A stretch of 64,000 nt of DNA. Origin: Sinorhizobium sp. B11. GTDB lineage: Bacteria; Pseudomonadota; Alphaproteobacteria; Rhizobiales; Rhizobiaceae. A model generated the notes under the pieces. It searched no databases, was not told the DNA's origin, and was given only the letters and a program-made list of their open reading frames with translations. Both the position numbers and the translations under genes were made by a program. The stretch is from NCBI GenBank assembly GCA_039725955.1, contig CP091034.1, positions 4,460,001-4,524,000 on the forward strand, read 5' to 3'. Shown piece by piece: positions 1 through 10,400 of this stretch (position 1 is its first letter; each line of letters begins with the position of its first letter).

Positions 1-1651
1 GGCCGTCGCGCATTGTCGTATCCGTTAGCAGCACCTGCTTTTGCTCGCGCATCCACTCGCCGAATTTCTTCGGGCCGAGCTGGTCGAGAAGCTGCTTCGT
101 GCCATCGGGGATCTTGCCGCCATCAATATAGGGCACGATCGGATTGGCAGCGTCCTCCGACGGGCGCGGGCGGTCCTTTGCTTCCGGGTGGCCGTTGACG
201 GTGACATCGGCGAGATAGGTGAGAAGCTTGGTGGCGCGGTCCTGACGCTTGACCTGCTGGAAAAGTTCGGGCGTCGAGTCGATAAAGCGGGTCGTATAGC
301 TGTTATCCCTGAACTTCGGATGCGTAATGATCGCTTCGAGAAAGGTCAGGTTGGTAGCAACGCCACGGATACGGAATTCACGCAGTGCGCGGTCCATGCG
401 CGAAATTGCTTCCAGCGGATTCGGCGCCCAGGCCGTCACCTTCACCAGCAGCGGATCGTAGTAACGCGTGATGATCGCGCCCGTATAGGAGGTGCCGCCA
501 TCAAGACGGATACCGAAGCCCGATGCCGAGCGATAGGCGGTGATGCGGCCGTAATCCGGAATGAAATTGTGCTCCGGGTCTTCCGTCGTGATACGGCACT
601 GCAGCGCGTGGCCGTTGAGCCGGATATCCGCCTGCTTCGGCACGCCGGATTCCTCAGTGCCGATCGCAAAGCCGTCGAGGATATGAATCTGCGCCTTGAC
701 GATATCGATGCCGGTGACGACTTCGGTGACTGTGTGCTCGACCTGGATGCGCGGATTGACCTCGATGAAGTAGAATTTGCCGGTATCGGCATCCATCAGG
801 TATTCCACGGTGCCGGCGCCGACGTAGTTGGTCGCCTGCGCGATCTTCAATGAATAAGCAGCAAGCTCCTGACGCTGCGCTTCCGAAAGATACGGGGCAG
901 GGGCGCGTTCGACGACTTTCTGGTTGCGGCGCTGGATGGAGCAGTCGCGCTCGAAGAGATGCACGACATTGTTATGTGTGTCGCCGAGGATCTGGCTCTC
1001 GACGTGACGAGCGCGCTCGACGAGCTTTTCGAGATAGACCTCATCCTTGCCGAATGCGGCCATCGCCTCGCGCTTGGCTTCCGTTACCTCACGGGCCAGA
1101 TCGGCTTCGGAGCGGATGACGCGCATGCCACGGCCACCGCCGCCCCAGGATGCCTTCAGCATCACGGGATAACCGATCACACCGGCCATCTTGGCAACTT
1201 CCGCCATGTCGTCCGGTAGCGGCTCGGTCGCCGGAACAACGGGAACGCCGACGGAAATGGCAAGGTTGCGTGCCGCCACCTTATTGCCGAGCTGACGCAT
1301 CGTATCGGCCCTCGGACCGATGAAGGTAATGCCCGCAGCGTTGCAGGCATCGACGAATTCGGGGCTTTCCGAAAGCAGGCCGTAGCCGGGATGAATGGCA
1401 TCAGCGCCGGAAAGCTTGGCAACACGGATCACTTCGTCGATCGACAGGTAGCTTTCGATCGGTCCGAGATCGCGGGAAAGATGCGGGCCGCGGCCGACTT
1501 GATAGCTCTCGTCGGCCTTGAAGCGGTGCAGCGCTAGCTTGTCTTCCTCAGCCCATATCGCGACCGTTTTTATTCCGAGCTCATTGGCCGCGCGGAAGAC
1601 GCGGATGGCGATTTCGGAACGGTTGGCGACAAGGATCTTCGATATGGGCAA
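1..1651 (-). CDS. pyc: Pyruvate carboxylase, N-terminal 550 residues (cut by window start)
   Basis: Biotin-dependent anaplerotic enzyme that carboxylates pyruvate to oxaloacetate in the cytosol. The visible part is the biotin carboxylase half: it opens PISKILVANRSEIAIRVFRA, carries the ATP-grasp glycine loop GGGGRGMR, the segment FIEVNPRIQVEHTVTE, and reaches LLTDTTMRDG, the first motif of the pyruvate carboxyltransferase domain, exactly where the window ends. The carboxyltransferase remainder and biotinyl domain lie outside. I place the start at a TTG (1651) because GGAGAG sits just upstream and the family's N-terminus begins there; no in-frame ATG fits. The downstream neighbour order pyc - luxR - ndvA matches the Sinorhizobium/Rhizobium chromosome as I know it. 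Confidence 0.96.
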   Translation of the reverse strand, partial: MPISKILVANRSEIAIRVFRAANELGIKTVAIWAEEDKLALHRFKADESYQVGRGPHLSRDLGPIESYLSIDEVIRVAKLSGADAIHPGYGLLSESPEFVDACNAAGITFIGPRADTMRQLGNKVAARNLAISVGVPVVPATEPLPDDMAEVAKMAGVIGYPVMLKASWGGGGRGMRVIRSEADLAREVTEAKREAMAAFGKDEVYLEKLVERARHVESQILGDTHNNVVHLFERDCSIQRRNQKVVERAPAPYLSEAQRQELAAYSLKIAQATNYVGAGTVEYLMDADTGKFYFIEVNPRIQVEHTVTEVVTGIDIVKAQIHILDGFAIGTEESGVPKQADIRLNGHALQCRITTEDPEHNFIPDYGRITAYRSASGFGIRLDGGTSYTGAIITRYYDPLLVKVTAWAPNPLEAISRMDRALREFRIRGVATNLTFLEAIITHPKFRDNSYTTRFIDSTPELFQQVKRQDRATKLLTYLADVTVNGHPEAKDRPRPSEDAANPIVPYIDGGKIPDGTKQLLDQLGPKKFGEWMREQKQVLLTDTTMRDG

Positions 1652-1771
1652 TGTACTCTCCTCAAAGCACGAAAAAAACGGGCAATGCTGCACCCGCGAA
1701 GAGAATTCTTAACGTGCTGTTACAGAAAGTTCAATTTCCCTCATCTCGAGGAAATAGAATTTCTCCAGATC

Positions 1772-2512
1772 TCAGGTAATCAGACCATATCGGAAAGCAA
1801 GTGCCACGGCCTGCTGCCGGTTCTTGGCCCTGAGCTTATCCTGCAGGCCGTTCATGTACCAGTCGACCGTATGGTTGGAGATCTTCAGATGTTTGCTGAT
1901 TTCCATCGAGGTCATGCCTTCGGCGAGATAATGCAGGATTTCCATTTCGCGCCGGGTCAGCTGCGTATCGGTTATCGGCACCGTTTCCAGTGCTGCAGCC
2001 TCTCCCTGCAGATCGAGCAGCCGCCAGAAGGCTTTGCGGGCAATCGCCTCGAAAAGTGAGATTTCCGCTGGTGAGAACTCCACGGGCTTGCCAGCGAGGC
2101 TGAGGCTGCCGAGGATGCCGTTTCGTCCGTAGATCGGGAAGACATAGCCGTCTTCCAGACCATGGCCGAAGGCATCGACCATCATCTGCTCCATGCGGCG
2201 CTGATGCGGATCATCGCGAAAGGCAGCCATGCTGTCACGCCAGCGGAAGGGCCGTTGCGCGCGAGCAAGATACCGTACGGTCGGATCGACGAGCACATAT
2301 TTTTTTACCGCATAAACGTGTGACCACCTGTCCGGCCATCGACTGGCCATAGTCACACTCCATGGGTTGTCTCCCTGCTTGGGATGGCGAAGCAGCCCAT
2401 AGAAATCGAATCCGCTCGCGCGGATCACCTTGTCGAGTTCGTCGACAGCACCTTCGCTGTCGGAATGTTCCTCTAGCGTGACAAGCAATTGAATTAAAGA
2501 ATGAATTTGCAC
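1772..2512 (-). CDS. expR: LuxR-family AHL-responsive regulator, ExpR-like
   Basis: 246-residue quorum-sensing transcription factor of the LuxR type. Residues about 20-165 form an autoinducer-binding domain with the usual conserved W, Y, DP and W positions (WSHVY, LVDPTVRY, FRWRDS). Residues about 180-245 form the C-terminal LuxR helix-turn-helix (LTRREMEILHYLAEG, ISNHTVDWYMNGLQDKL). The start is a GTG at 2512 with AAGGGG about six bases upstream. In Sinorhizobium meliloti the exopolysaccharide regulator expR lies between pyc and ndvA; the same placement here is the reason for the symbol. No luxI-type synthase is visible nearby, so it would respond to signals made elsewhere in the genome. The family assignment is firm; the specific name is inferred from position. 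Confidence 0.87.
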   Translation of the reverse strand: MQIHSLIQLLVTLEEHSDSEGAVDELDKVIRASGFDFYGLLRHPKQGDNPWSVTMASRWPDRWSHVYAVKKYVLVDPTVRYLARAQRPFRWRDSMAAFRDDPHQRRMEQMMVDAFGHGLEDGYVFPIYGRNGILGSLSLAGKPVEFSPAEISLFEAIARKAFWRLLDLQGEAAALETVPITDTQLTRREMEILHYLAEGMTSMEISKHLKISNHTVDWYMNGLQDKLRAKNRQQAVALAFRYGLIT

Positions 2513-2829
2513 AAAATGCCCCTTGCCCGGACCAATGAGGCCGCCGAAGCAGGCCTTGATAACCCGCCACAGAACGGTCTTTACAAAAAATTACAGTTCA
2601 CAAACTGGATGGTGCGCTAGACGCTCCAGGGAATGCAAGCGCAAATTGTTACGATCTAAGCCTAAGCAACAATTTCGAAACTATGGCCAGTTATCGCACT
2701 GGCGACTGCGCCAGAAGGCGAATTTCGAAGCCGGACCCCAAACCTGAATATCCTGTTAATCGTCGGTTCAGGTAGATTTCTGTAGCATCGCACCATCCCG
2801 TTTTTCGCAGATGCAAAAGAGGTCCCGAC

Positions 2830-4593
2830 GTGTCGTTATTCAAGGTCTATGCAAGGGCTCTGCGCTATCTTGGCGCCTACAAGCTCCGCGTATCCCTCGT
2901 CGTTATCGCGAATATCGTATTGGCGGCCATCACCATCGCCGAGCCGATCCTGTTCGGTCGTATCATTGACGCGATTTCCGGCAAGGGTGAAGTCAAGCCG
3001 ATCCTGATGATGTGGGCGGCATTTGCCGTCTTCAACACCATAGCTTTCGTTCTCGTGGCGCGTGAAGCCGACAGGCTGGCCCATGGCCGCCGCGCAACGC
3101 TTCTGACGGAGGCTTTCGGTCGCATCATCTCCATGCCGCTTTCCTGGCACCACCAGCGCGGCACATCCAACGCGCTGCATACGCTGCTGCGCGCTTGTGA
3201 AACCCTGTTCGGCCTGTGGCTGGAATTCATGCGCAACCATCTTTCGACGGTCATTGCGCTTGGCCTGCTCATCCCGACTGCAATGTCCATGGATCTGCGC
3301 CTCTCCGCAGTCCTGATCGTACTCGGTATCGCCTATTGGATCATCGGCCGCGTGGTCATGAGCCGCACCAAGGACGGCCAGGCTTCGGTCGAAAACCACT
3401 ATCATACCGTCTTCGGCCATGTCAGCGATTCCATCAGTAACGTATCGGTGCTGCATAGCTATAACCGCATCGATGCTGAAACGCGTGCATTGAAGTCCTT
3501 TGCCGACCGCCTGCTGCAGGCGCAGTATCCGGTTCTCGACTGGTGGGCGCTTGCGAGTGCGCTGAACCGCATGGCCTCCACGATCGCCATGATGATCGTG
3601 CTCGTCATCGGCACCGTGCTGGTTCAGAACGGCGAACTGCGTGTCGGCGACGTCATTGCCTTCATCGGCTTTGCCAACCTGCTGATCGCCCGCCTGGACC
3701 TGATGCGTCAGTTCGCCACGCAGATCTTCGAAGCCCGTTCGAAGCTGGAAGACTTCTACAATCTGGAAGATTCCGTTCGTGAACGCGAGGAACCGGCCGG
3801 CAACGGCGAGATCAAGGACGTCAAGGGCGATGTCGAATTCAACGACGTTTCCTTCGGCTTCGCCAACAGCTCGCAGGGCCTGCACAACGTCTCCTTCAAG
3901 GTGAAGGCCGGCCAGACGGTTGCGATCGTCGGCCCGACCGGCGCCGGCAAGACGACGCTGGTCAACCTGCTCCAGCGCGTCTACGACCCGCAGGGCGGCC
4001 AGATTCTCGTCGACGGCCATGATATCAGCAAGGTCACGCGCAAGTCGCTGCGCCGCTATATCGCTACCGTCTTCCAGGACGCCGGCCTTCTGAACCGCTC
4101 GATCAGCGACAACATCCGCCTCGGCCGCGAGAACGCTTCGGAAGAGGATATGCGCCGTGCCGCAGAAGCTGCTGCCGCTGCCGACTTCATCGAGAACCGC
4201 GACGAGCAGTACGAAACCCATGTCGGCGAGCGCGGCAACAAGCTCTCCGGTGGTGAGCGCCAGCGTATTGCGATTGCCCGCGCCATCCTCAAGGATGCGC
4301 CGATCCTGGTGCTGGACGAGGCGACTTCCGCCCTCGACGTCGAGACGGAAGCGCGCGTCAAGGCCGCAATCGACAACCTGCGCCAGAACCGCACCACCTT
4401 CATCATCGCTCACCGTCTCTCGACGGTCCGCGAGGCGGATATGGTGCTGTTCCTCGACAATGGCCGCATCGTCGAGCACGGCAGCTTCGATGAGCTCAGC
4501 CATTCGAACGGCCGCTTCGCTGCTCTGCTCCGCGCAAGTGGCATCCTGACGGACGACGAAGTCCGCAAGGCTCATGCGACGGAAGCAGCCTGA
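2830..4593 (+). CDS. ndvA: Cyclic beta-1,2-glucan exporter, ABC transporter NdvA
   Basis: 587-residue half-size exporter that moves cyclic beta-1,2-glucan from cytosol to periplasm; needed for osmoadaptation and nodule invasion in rhizobia (ChvA in Agrobacterium). Residues 1-310 are the six-helix membrane domain. The ATPase domain has Walker A GPTGAGKTT near residue 369, the signature LSGGERQRIA near 471, Walker B ILVLDEATSALD near 491 and the H-loop AHRLSTV near 527. Start is GTG (SLFKVYARALRYLG) with AGAGGT upstream. It is transcribed away from expR across a 317-bp gap and ends in a strong hairpin terminator. The synthase gene ndvB is only 2.9 kb away. Confidence 0.96.
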   Translation: MSLFKVYARALRYLGAYKLRVSLVVIANIVLAAITIAEPILFGRIIDAISGKGEVKPILMMWAAFAVFNTIAFVLVAREADRLAHGRRATLLTEAFGRIISMPLSWHHQRGTSNALHTLLRACETLFGLWLEFMRNHLSTVIALGLLIPTAMSMDLRLSAVLIVLGIAYWIIGRVVMSRTKDGQASVENHYHTVFGHVSDSISNVSVLHSYNRIDAETRALKSFADRLLQAQYPVLDWWALASALNRMASTIAMMIVLVIGTVLVQNGELRVGDVIAFIGFANLLIARLDLMRQFATQIFEARSKLEDFYNLEDSVREREEPAGNGEIKDVKGDVEFNDVSFGFANSSQGLHNVSFKVKAGQTVAIVGPTGAGKTTLVNLLQRVYDPQGGQILVDGHDISKVTRKSLRRYIATVFQDAGLLNRSISDNIRLGRENASEEDMRRAAEAAAAADFIENRDEQYETHVGERGNKLSGGERQRIAIARAILKDAPILVLDEATSALDVETEARVKAAIDNLRQNRTTFIIAHRLSTVREADMVLFLDNGRIVEHGSFDELSHSNGRFAALLRASGILTDDEVRKAHATEAA

Positions 4594-4614
4594 TCGGCTC
4601 GCAAGCGAATGACA

Positions 4615-4650
4615 AAAAGCCGGAAGGGCATCGCTCTTCCGGCTTTTTTG
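4615..4650 (+). terminator. Rho-independent terminator after ndvA
   Basis: Inverted repeat AAAGCCGGAAG / CTCTTCCGGCTTT followed by a T run, 20 bp past the ndvA stop codon. It separates ndvA from the following minus-strand genes. Confidence 0.9.
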
Positions 4651-4728
4651 TTGGTTGGAAATTCCACGTGAAACACTGACGTCAGGCCCACTCGTCATAT
4701 GCGACGCCGATCGCAGTACCGAGCTGAC

Positions 4729-4968
4729 CTAGGCTGCCTCTTCATAGACAAGATCGGGCGCGACGATCCATTCACCCTGCTTGAGAGACAGGACATCCAG
4801 TCTGCCGCGGCCGTCTCTCGCAGCGACGCCAACGAAGCGGTAGCGGCTGCCGTTCCTGTCTATAACCAGAGCGGAAATCGGTTTGCCGCGAAGATGGCCG
4901 ACCACAGGCCCGTCAGTCTTGGCCGCGTCTATCAGGAAATATTCGTGTGGGACATTACGGCTGACCAT
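4729..4968 (-). CDS. Small conserved-looking protein of unknown function (79 aa)
   Basis: Not recognised. The 79-residue product (MVSRNVPHEYFLIDAAKTDG...) looks like a compact, mostly beta soluble domain with no signal peptide or membrane segment. Its ATG overlaps the TGA of the upstream 52-aa gene (TGATG), so it is probably translationally coupled and is the last gene of a three-gene minus-strand unit with the hydratase-like gene. The overlap and tidy codon use support a real gene; function is open. Confidence 0.6.
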   Translation of the reverse strand: MVSRNVPHEYFLIDAAKTDGPVVGHLRGKPISALVIDRNGSRYRFVGVAARDGRGRLDVLSLKQGEWIVAPDLVYEEAA

Positions 4969-5126
4969 CAGGACCGGCCCCCGCCCCGGATGATCGTGCT
5001 CGCGGTCGTCTTGGTTCCCGCGTGCAGCACGACATCTACCCGTCCAGTCTCAGTCGAAGCGGGCTTGCGGACAAACTGTTTCGTCTTCTTGATCTCGACA
5101 ACGAACGGCTTTCGCTGCGGCCTCAT
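4968..5126 (-). CDS. Small basic protein of unknown function (52 aa)
   Basis: MRPQRKPFVVEIKKTKQF... is a lysine/arginine-rich 52-residue peptide. A good ribosome-binding site (AAAGGACAG) precedes its ATG at 5126, 28 bp after the hydratase gene stops, and its stop overlaps the next start. An upstream in-frame extension to 5501 exists but runs antiphase through the hydratase coding sequence, so I reject it. The N-terminus resembles short basic ORFs I associate with Rhizobium genomes; function unknown. Confidence 0.55.
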   Translation of the reverse strand: MRPQRKPFVVEIKKTKQFVRKPASTETGRVDVVLHAGTKTTASTIIRGGGRS

Positions 5127-5154
5127 GATCTGTCCTTTCAGTTTGAAGTGAGTG

Positions 5155-5925
5155 TCACCCGAAGATGCATTCGACCTGTCCAAGTGGCCCGAAATCGGCG
5201 GCCAGATGCTGGCCGGGCCAGACCTGGAGAATGGCGGTGCACGATCCCGTGGCGACAATATCGTTGGCTTGAATCTGCCTGCCGTTTGCAGAGAGCCGGT
5301 CTGCCAGCCAGACAATTGCATTGAGCGGATTGCCCATGACTGAAGCTGCTGTCCCGGCAAAGACCGTCTGCTTGAATAGGAAAGTCGTAATCTCGATGGC
5401 AGCAAGGTCAGCGGGCGACAACGTTCCGGTATGATCACCACAGATGGTCGCGACATGCAGGCCGAAATCGGCGATCGCGGCGTTGTCTCCCACGAAGACA
5501 CGCCGCGTCCGCCGCCCGAGGATGCCTATGGCCGGCCGGCAGTCGAGCACGGCGTCGGCAGCGGTATCGAGATTGATCGGTTCTCCGGCCTCCGGATAGG
5601 CCCGCAACATCTTGAAAACCAGTTCGCACTGGACACCGATTGTGCCGGTCGGAAGCCGGAATTCCTTGGTAGCGGCAAGCAGAGCGGAAGCGGGAATCTC
5701 GGAGTAGATCGACCTCTCAAGGCCGAGGACGCGGCGCGATTCCTCGCTGGTGCCGACAAGCGCATAGCCCTTGCGCTCAAAGCCCAGCGCATCCTGCGCA
5801 ATCGCCTGAATGTCGTAAGCTTCACGTTCGGAGGAGATCAGGTCAAGCGGAAGGTCGCAGAGTTCGTTGCGCCAACGGCTCTTGGCGAGAATGTCGGCGG
5901 TGGCGTCCTTGAGTTCGAAGTACAT
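5155..5925 (-). CDS. 2-keto-4-pentenoate hydratase / fumarylacetoacetate hydrolase-superfamily protein
   Basis: 256 residues resembling the MhpD/hydratase branch of the FAH superfamily, which acts on 2-hydroxy-dienoate or related oxo acids using a divalent metal. Recognisable parts are the N-terminal helical segment (AYDIQAIAQDALG...KGYALVGTSEESRRVLG), the metal-site region GVQCELVFKM, and the C-terminal GNPLNAIVWLADRLSANG followed by VATGSC. The start at 5925 (MYFELKDATADILAK) is preferred over an ATG 31 codons upstream because AGGGAG lies just ahead of it. It leads a possible operon with two small ORFs. No aromatic catabolic genes are nearby, so the substrate cannot be inferred. Confidence 0.8.
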   Translation of the reverse strand: MYFELKDATADILAKSRWRNELCDLPLDLISSEREAYDIQAIAQDALGFERKGYALVGTSEESRRVLGLERSIYSEIPASALLAATKEFRLPTGTIGVQCELVFKMLRAYPEAGEPINLDTAADAVLDCRPAIGILGRRTRRVFVGDNAAIADFGLHVATICGDHTGTLSPADLAAIEITTFLFKQTVFAGTAASVMGNPLNAIVWLADRLSANGRQIQANDIVATGSCTAILQVWPGQHLAADFGPLGQVECIFG

Positions 5926-6158
5926 CGTCGTGCTCCCTATCATTGGCATTGCCTTTGGGAGCAAAGATGGATCGAGGCTCGTAGCCGTTCCATTCCTGAT
6001 GAACAGCGAAAAAATCAAAATCTCATAGTGATCGCCGAGGGATCGTCGTCACGGTTTCTATCGTAGCCTTGCACGCGTCTCGCGGCAGGCCCGTGGCCGT
6101 CTGCATCGAACCGGCAGCCTCTCGACTGCCGGCTTACTCAGACCCCAGGAAGCCTTGC

Positions 6159-7388
6159 CTATTTCCGTTTGTTGTGGCCGTAAGTATCCACGGCGCGGTT
6201 GACGCGGACCGGCACTGGGATGGCGCCGCCGGCGAGTGGCCGGGCCTTTTCCTGTTCGCGCTTGTATTCAAGATAATAGGCATAGGCGAACTGCGCTGCG
6301 ATGCCGGCAAGCACGAAGATCGGGCCGATGATCTGGTCGCGATTGGTGATGTAGAGCAGCACTTGGCCGACCATTGCAAGGATGGTGCCGGCGACGAAGA
6401 TGTTCAGCGAGTGGCGGCCGAGGATTGTCAGGGGGTGATCGGCCGGGCGACGGAAAGCCTGTGACACCGCTGGAATGTTGATCACCAGATAGGCCAGCGC
6501 CAGTATGTGCAGAAGACGTGGCAACGACAGAAATGTCTTGTCGAAACCGGTCAGCACTGCAGGCAGGCCAAGCGCGGCCAGATAGTTGCCGAGATCCCAG
6601 AGACGTGCCGTCACCCAGATGAAAGAGAGCACGACATAGCCCAGCGACAACGCGAAAAGCAGCGGATGGTGGGGAAGCGTGCCGCCGCGCTTTATATGCA
6701 TCATCGAGACGATGCCGATCGTGAAAAGGAACTGCCAGGAGAAGGGATTGAGGAACCAGTCTCCCTCGAACAGCATGTTCTGCGGCGCGATCTGATAGAT
6801 ACCTGCAAGAAGCCAGACCGTTCCGGAAACGGCAAGCGCCAGCAACGTGCTTTTCTCGTTCAGAAGCAGGATCAGCGGCACCATCAGCATAAGCGCACCG
6901 TACATCGGCAGGATATTGTTGTAGCCGATCTGATGGCCGAGCAGGAGCAGCGCTGGAATGCCCTCCTTCAGGTTCATGAGCACCGCCAGAATGTTGATCT
7001 CGACCAACAGGCCCGGCCGGTGAAACAGCCAGGCGCCGCAGATGAAGAGCGCGAGCGTCACGAAAGTGGTGATCATATGGGCAAGATAAAGCGTGAAGGC
7101 ACGCTTTGCCGCCTTGATCGCCACCTCCAGCCGCTTGCCCGCCTTGAAGCGCGAACCATAGGCAAGGCCGACTGCGATGCCCGAGATCAGCACGAAGGCT
7201 TCGGCGGCATCTGAAAAACCAAAATTCTTGGTCGTAATATATTCGAAAATTTGCCCCGGAACGTGATTGATGAAGATCGTTATGAGTGCAAGACCACGAA
7301 TGACGTCGAGCCTCGTATCACGCTTGGACGCCGCTACTGACATGGAAGTTCGTTGGGCGCCAATGGCTTTGGTCGGCATACCTGCCAT
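6159..7388 (-). CDS. opgC: OpgC-type acyltransferase for osmoregulated periplasmic glucans
   Basis: 409-residue integral membrane protein with about ten hydrophobic segments and the N-terminal signature RLDVIRGLALITIFINHVPG of the OpgC family. In Rhodobacter and Rhizobium this family succinylates periplasmic glucans, giving them negative charge. I choose ATG 7388 (MAGMPTKAIG) because ACAGGAGAG precedes it; the frame extends 15 codons further upstream without a better signal. It begins 82 bp after the end of ndvB on the same strand, so synthesis of the glucan backbone and its substitution are probably co-transcribed. Confidence 0.92.
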   Translation of the reverse strand: MAGMPTKAIGAQRTSMSVAASKRDTRLDVIRGLALITIFINHVPGQIFEYITTKNFGFSDAAEAFVLISGIAVGLAYGSRFKAGKRLEVAIKAAKRAFTLYLAHMITTFVTLALFICGAWLFHRPGLLVEINILAVLMNLKEGIPALLLLGHQIGYNNILPMYGALMLMVPLILLLNEKSTLLALAVSGTVWLLAGIYQIAPQNMLFEGDWFLNPFSWQFLFTIGIVSMMHIKRGGTLPHHPLLFALSLGYVVLSFIWVTARLWDLGNYLAALGLPAVLTGFDKTFLSLPRLLHILALAYLVINIPAVSQAFRRPADHPLTILGRHSLNIFVAGTILAMVGQVLLYITNRDQIIGPIFVLAGIAAQFAYAYYLEYKREQEKARPLAGGAIPVPVRVNRAVDTYGHNKRK

Positions 7389-7470
7389 GGGTGTCTCTCC
7401 TGTTATCCGTTTTGCAAACGCTACGCCGGCCAAAAGGGTTCCCCGTTTGGCCGCACGAATCGCCGGAAAA

Positions 7471-10400
7471 TCAGCTTGGAGATTGCTGTTGCCCGACCGG
7501 ATATCCCTCCTGGGGATTGGCGACTTCGCTGCCGTCTATCGACACACTGTAGCCGCCAGCATTGGACGCTTTTGAGACCGAAATGCGGTATTTGCCTCCG
7601 TCGCGTTCGATCTCTGCCGCAAACCCGTCCCAATTGGAAGGGAGCGACGGGTTCACAAAAAGTTGTCCACCCTTTAGCCGGATACCGAGGATACCTTCCA
7701 CAGCCGCGCGGTAGAGCCATCCGGCCGAGCCGGTGTACCAGGTCCAGCCGCCGCGCCCGACATAGGGGGCATGTCCATAGACATCGGCCGCTACGACATA
7801 TGGCTCGACGCGATAGCGTTCGGCGGCCGCCTTATTCAGCGAATGGGTGATCGGGTTGAGGATCTGGAAACAACGCAAGGCATCGTCGCCCCGCTTCAAT
7901 TCCGCCAGCGCCATGACCACCCAGGTCGAGGCATGCGTATACTGGCCACCATTCTCGCGAACGCCGGGCGGATAGGCCTTGATATAGCCTGGATCCTTCA
8001 GCGATCTTTCAAAAGGCGGTGTGAAAAGGCGAATGATCCGGGCATCTTCGTCAACCAGCCGCTCGAGCACCGCATCCATCGCCTTGGCAGCCCGCCCCGG
8101 ATCACCTTCACCTGAGAGCACGCTCCAGGATTGTGCAATCGAATCGATCTGGCATTCCAGGCTCTCCGTCGAGCCGAGCGGCGTACCGTCGTCGAAAGTG
8201 CCGCGACGATAATAGTCGCCGTCCCAGGCAACGGTTTCGAGCGCTTTTTTGAGGTCGACGAGATGCGCGTTCCAACGCTCGACACGGGGTTTGTCGCCCC
8301 GCTCCTCGGCATAAGGAATGAAGGAGCGCAGCGTGCCGGCAAGCAGCCAGCCGAGCCAGACACTCGTACCCTTGCCGTCTATACCGACACGGTTCATCCC
8401 GTCGTTCCAGTCGCCGCCGAGGAAGAGCGGCAGGCCATTCGTCCCCTTGCGTGCAATGGCAAGATCGAGCCCCAGAGCCGCATGCTCATAGATGCTTGCC
8501 GTATCCTCGGATACTTCCGGTTTGAAGAAGGAGTCATGTTGGCCTTCCAGCAGCGCCGGACCTTCGAGGAAGGCGAGTTGTTCGTCGAGCACGCTCTTGT
8601 CGCTGCTGACGCTGCAATAATGATCAATCGCATAGGCGAGCCAAACGACATCATCGGAGATAGTGGTGCGTACGCCGGCTCCAGTCCCCGGCAGCCACCA
8701 ATGCTGCACGTCGCCCTCGCGGAACTGTCGGGAGGCCGCATTGATAATCTGTCTTCGTGCAAGCTCAGGCTCCTGCAGCACGAAGGCCAGCGTATCCTGC
8801 AGTTGGTCACGAAAGCCGAAGGCCCCGCTTGCCTGGTAGAAGGCCGTGCGGGCCATGATGCGGCAGCCGAGGCTCTGATAGGGCAGCCAGATGTTGATGA
8901 GCTTGTTCATACCCTGATCCGGCGTCGAGATCTGCAGCTTGCCGGTGAATTCCTGCCAGAAATCCCGGTTTGCCTTCACCGCCTCATCGAACGAGGACTC
9001 TCTGATATTGGTAAGCAGGGTGCGAGCATCCTCTTCGGTGGACGCATCGCCCAGGAAGAAAGTGATGTTGCGCTCCTCACCGGCACCGAGTTCGATATCG
9101 ATCGCGAGGATCGCCGCCGGATCGCCGTCGAGGCCTACCGAGCCGGAAAGAGCAGTAGCTGTCGTCACGGCAACAGGCGCCTCAATCCTCCCGCTTCTGC
9201 CTATAAACTCGCGACGGCTTGCCGAGAAACTCGAAATCGTCTCGCTTGCGGCGAAGAAAGCGGTGCGACCCGAATAGTCGATGCTGTAGGGGTTCGTCGC
9301 AAACAGCGCCCCTGTCTCCTCGTCAAGTTTCGACAGGATGAAAGAAGCGGTCTTCTGCGGATTATTCCCAAGGATCCATTCGACATAGGCGTAGAGCCTG
9401 AGCTTGCGGCTTGCAGAACCGGCGTTGCGCAGGCGCAGGCGCTGCAGCTTCACCGGCTTTTCGCGATCTACGGTCTGCGTCACCTCGAGCGCGATCTCGT
9501 GCTGCGTGGTGGAGAAGGTGGAATAACCGAGACCATGACGCGCTTCGAAACGAATATCGTTGCGACGGGAAAGGCCCGCAAATGGCGTCATAACCGCGCC
9601 ACTTTCGAGATCCGTTAGGTAGAGAGCCTCGCCGGGACGGTTGATGACTGCGTCATTCGACCAGGGAGTGAGTTGGTAATCGCGCGAATTGACGCTCCAG
9701 GTGAAACCGGCACCTTCCGCCGAGACATGGAAGCCGAACCGCTCGTTCGAGATGACATTGATCCAAGGCTGCGGCGTTGCCTGTCCACCCGGCAGGCGCA
9801 CGACATATTCATTGCTGTCGTGGGCAAAGCCGCCGATACCGTTCCAGAAGTCGAGATCGCCCTCCTCCTCGATGGCAACGGTCTTGATGGACGGAGCCGG
9901 CAGTGGCGGTATGCGCTTGACCGGCGTTAGGGCACGCTCGGCTTTTTCCGCGATCTCCGGCATTTCCTTAAGGGGCACAGACAGGACGCGGGCACGGTTG
10001 ATCTGGTCGACCACTTTGCCGTTCTTTGCATGTAGCGTCACGCGCGAGGCGGCGATCAGCGCCTCATAGGTACTGTCTTCCATCAAGTCCTTGCGGACCG
10101 CAAAAATATGCTGACGCAACCCGTCGGCCTGCCCGAGGCGCCGCACGTTCTCGCACATGGCGTCGAGAGCGTGCTGCATATCCTGCGCATAGGACGAGGC
10201 GCGCTCATTCATGATGACAAGATCGGCGGCCACCCCGCGCGAACGCAGATATTCCTGCGCCAGCAGCGCTTCGCGGGCGACTTCAAGATCCATGTCGTCA
10301 TCGATGCGCAGCGTGAAGATCGGGAAATCGCCCGAAATCGCCAGCGGCCAGAGCGCCGACTGCGACTGCATGCCCGCACTGACGGCGCGGTAGTCGCCGC

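Noticed and set aside
2836..4698. Minus-strand open frame of 620 codons opposite ndvA
   Set aside because: It is the mirror of a GC-rich coding sequence, its product has no recognisable family and ndvA on the other strand has all ABC motifs.
5127..5501. Upstream extension of the 52-aa ORF to 177 codons
   Set aside because: The extra 125 codons overlap the hydratase gene in another frame, and a good ribosome-binding site sits at the internal ATG 5126.
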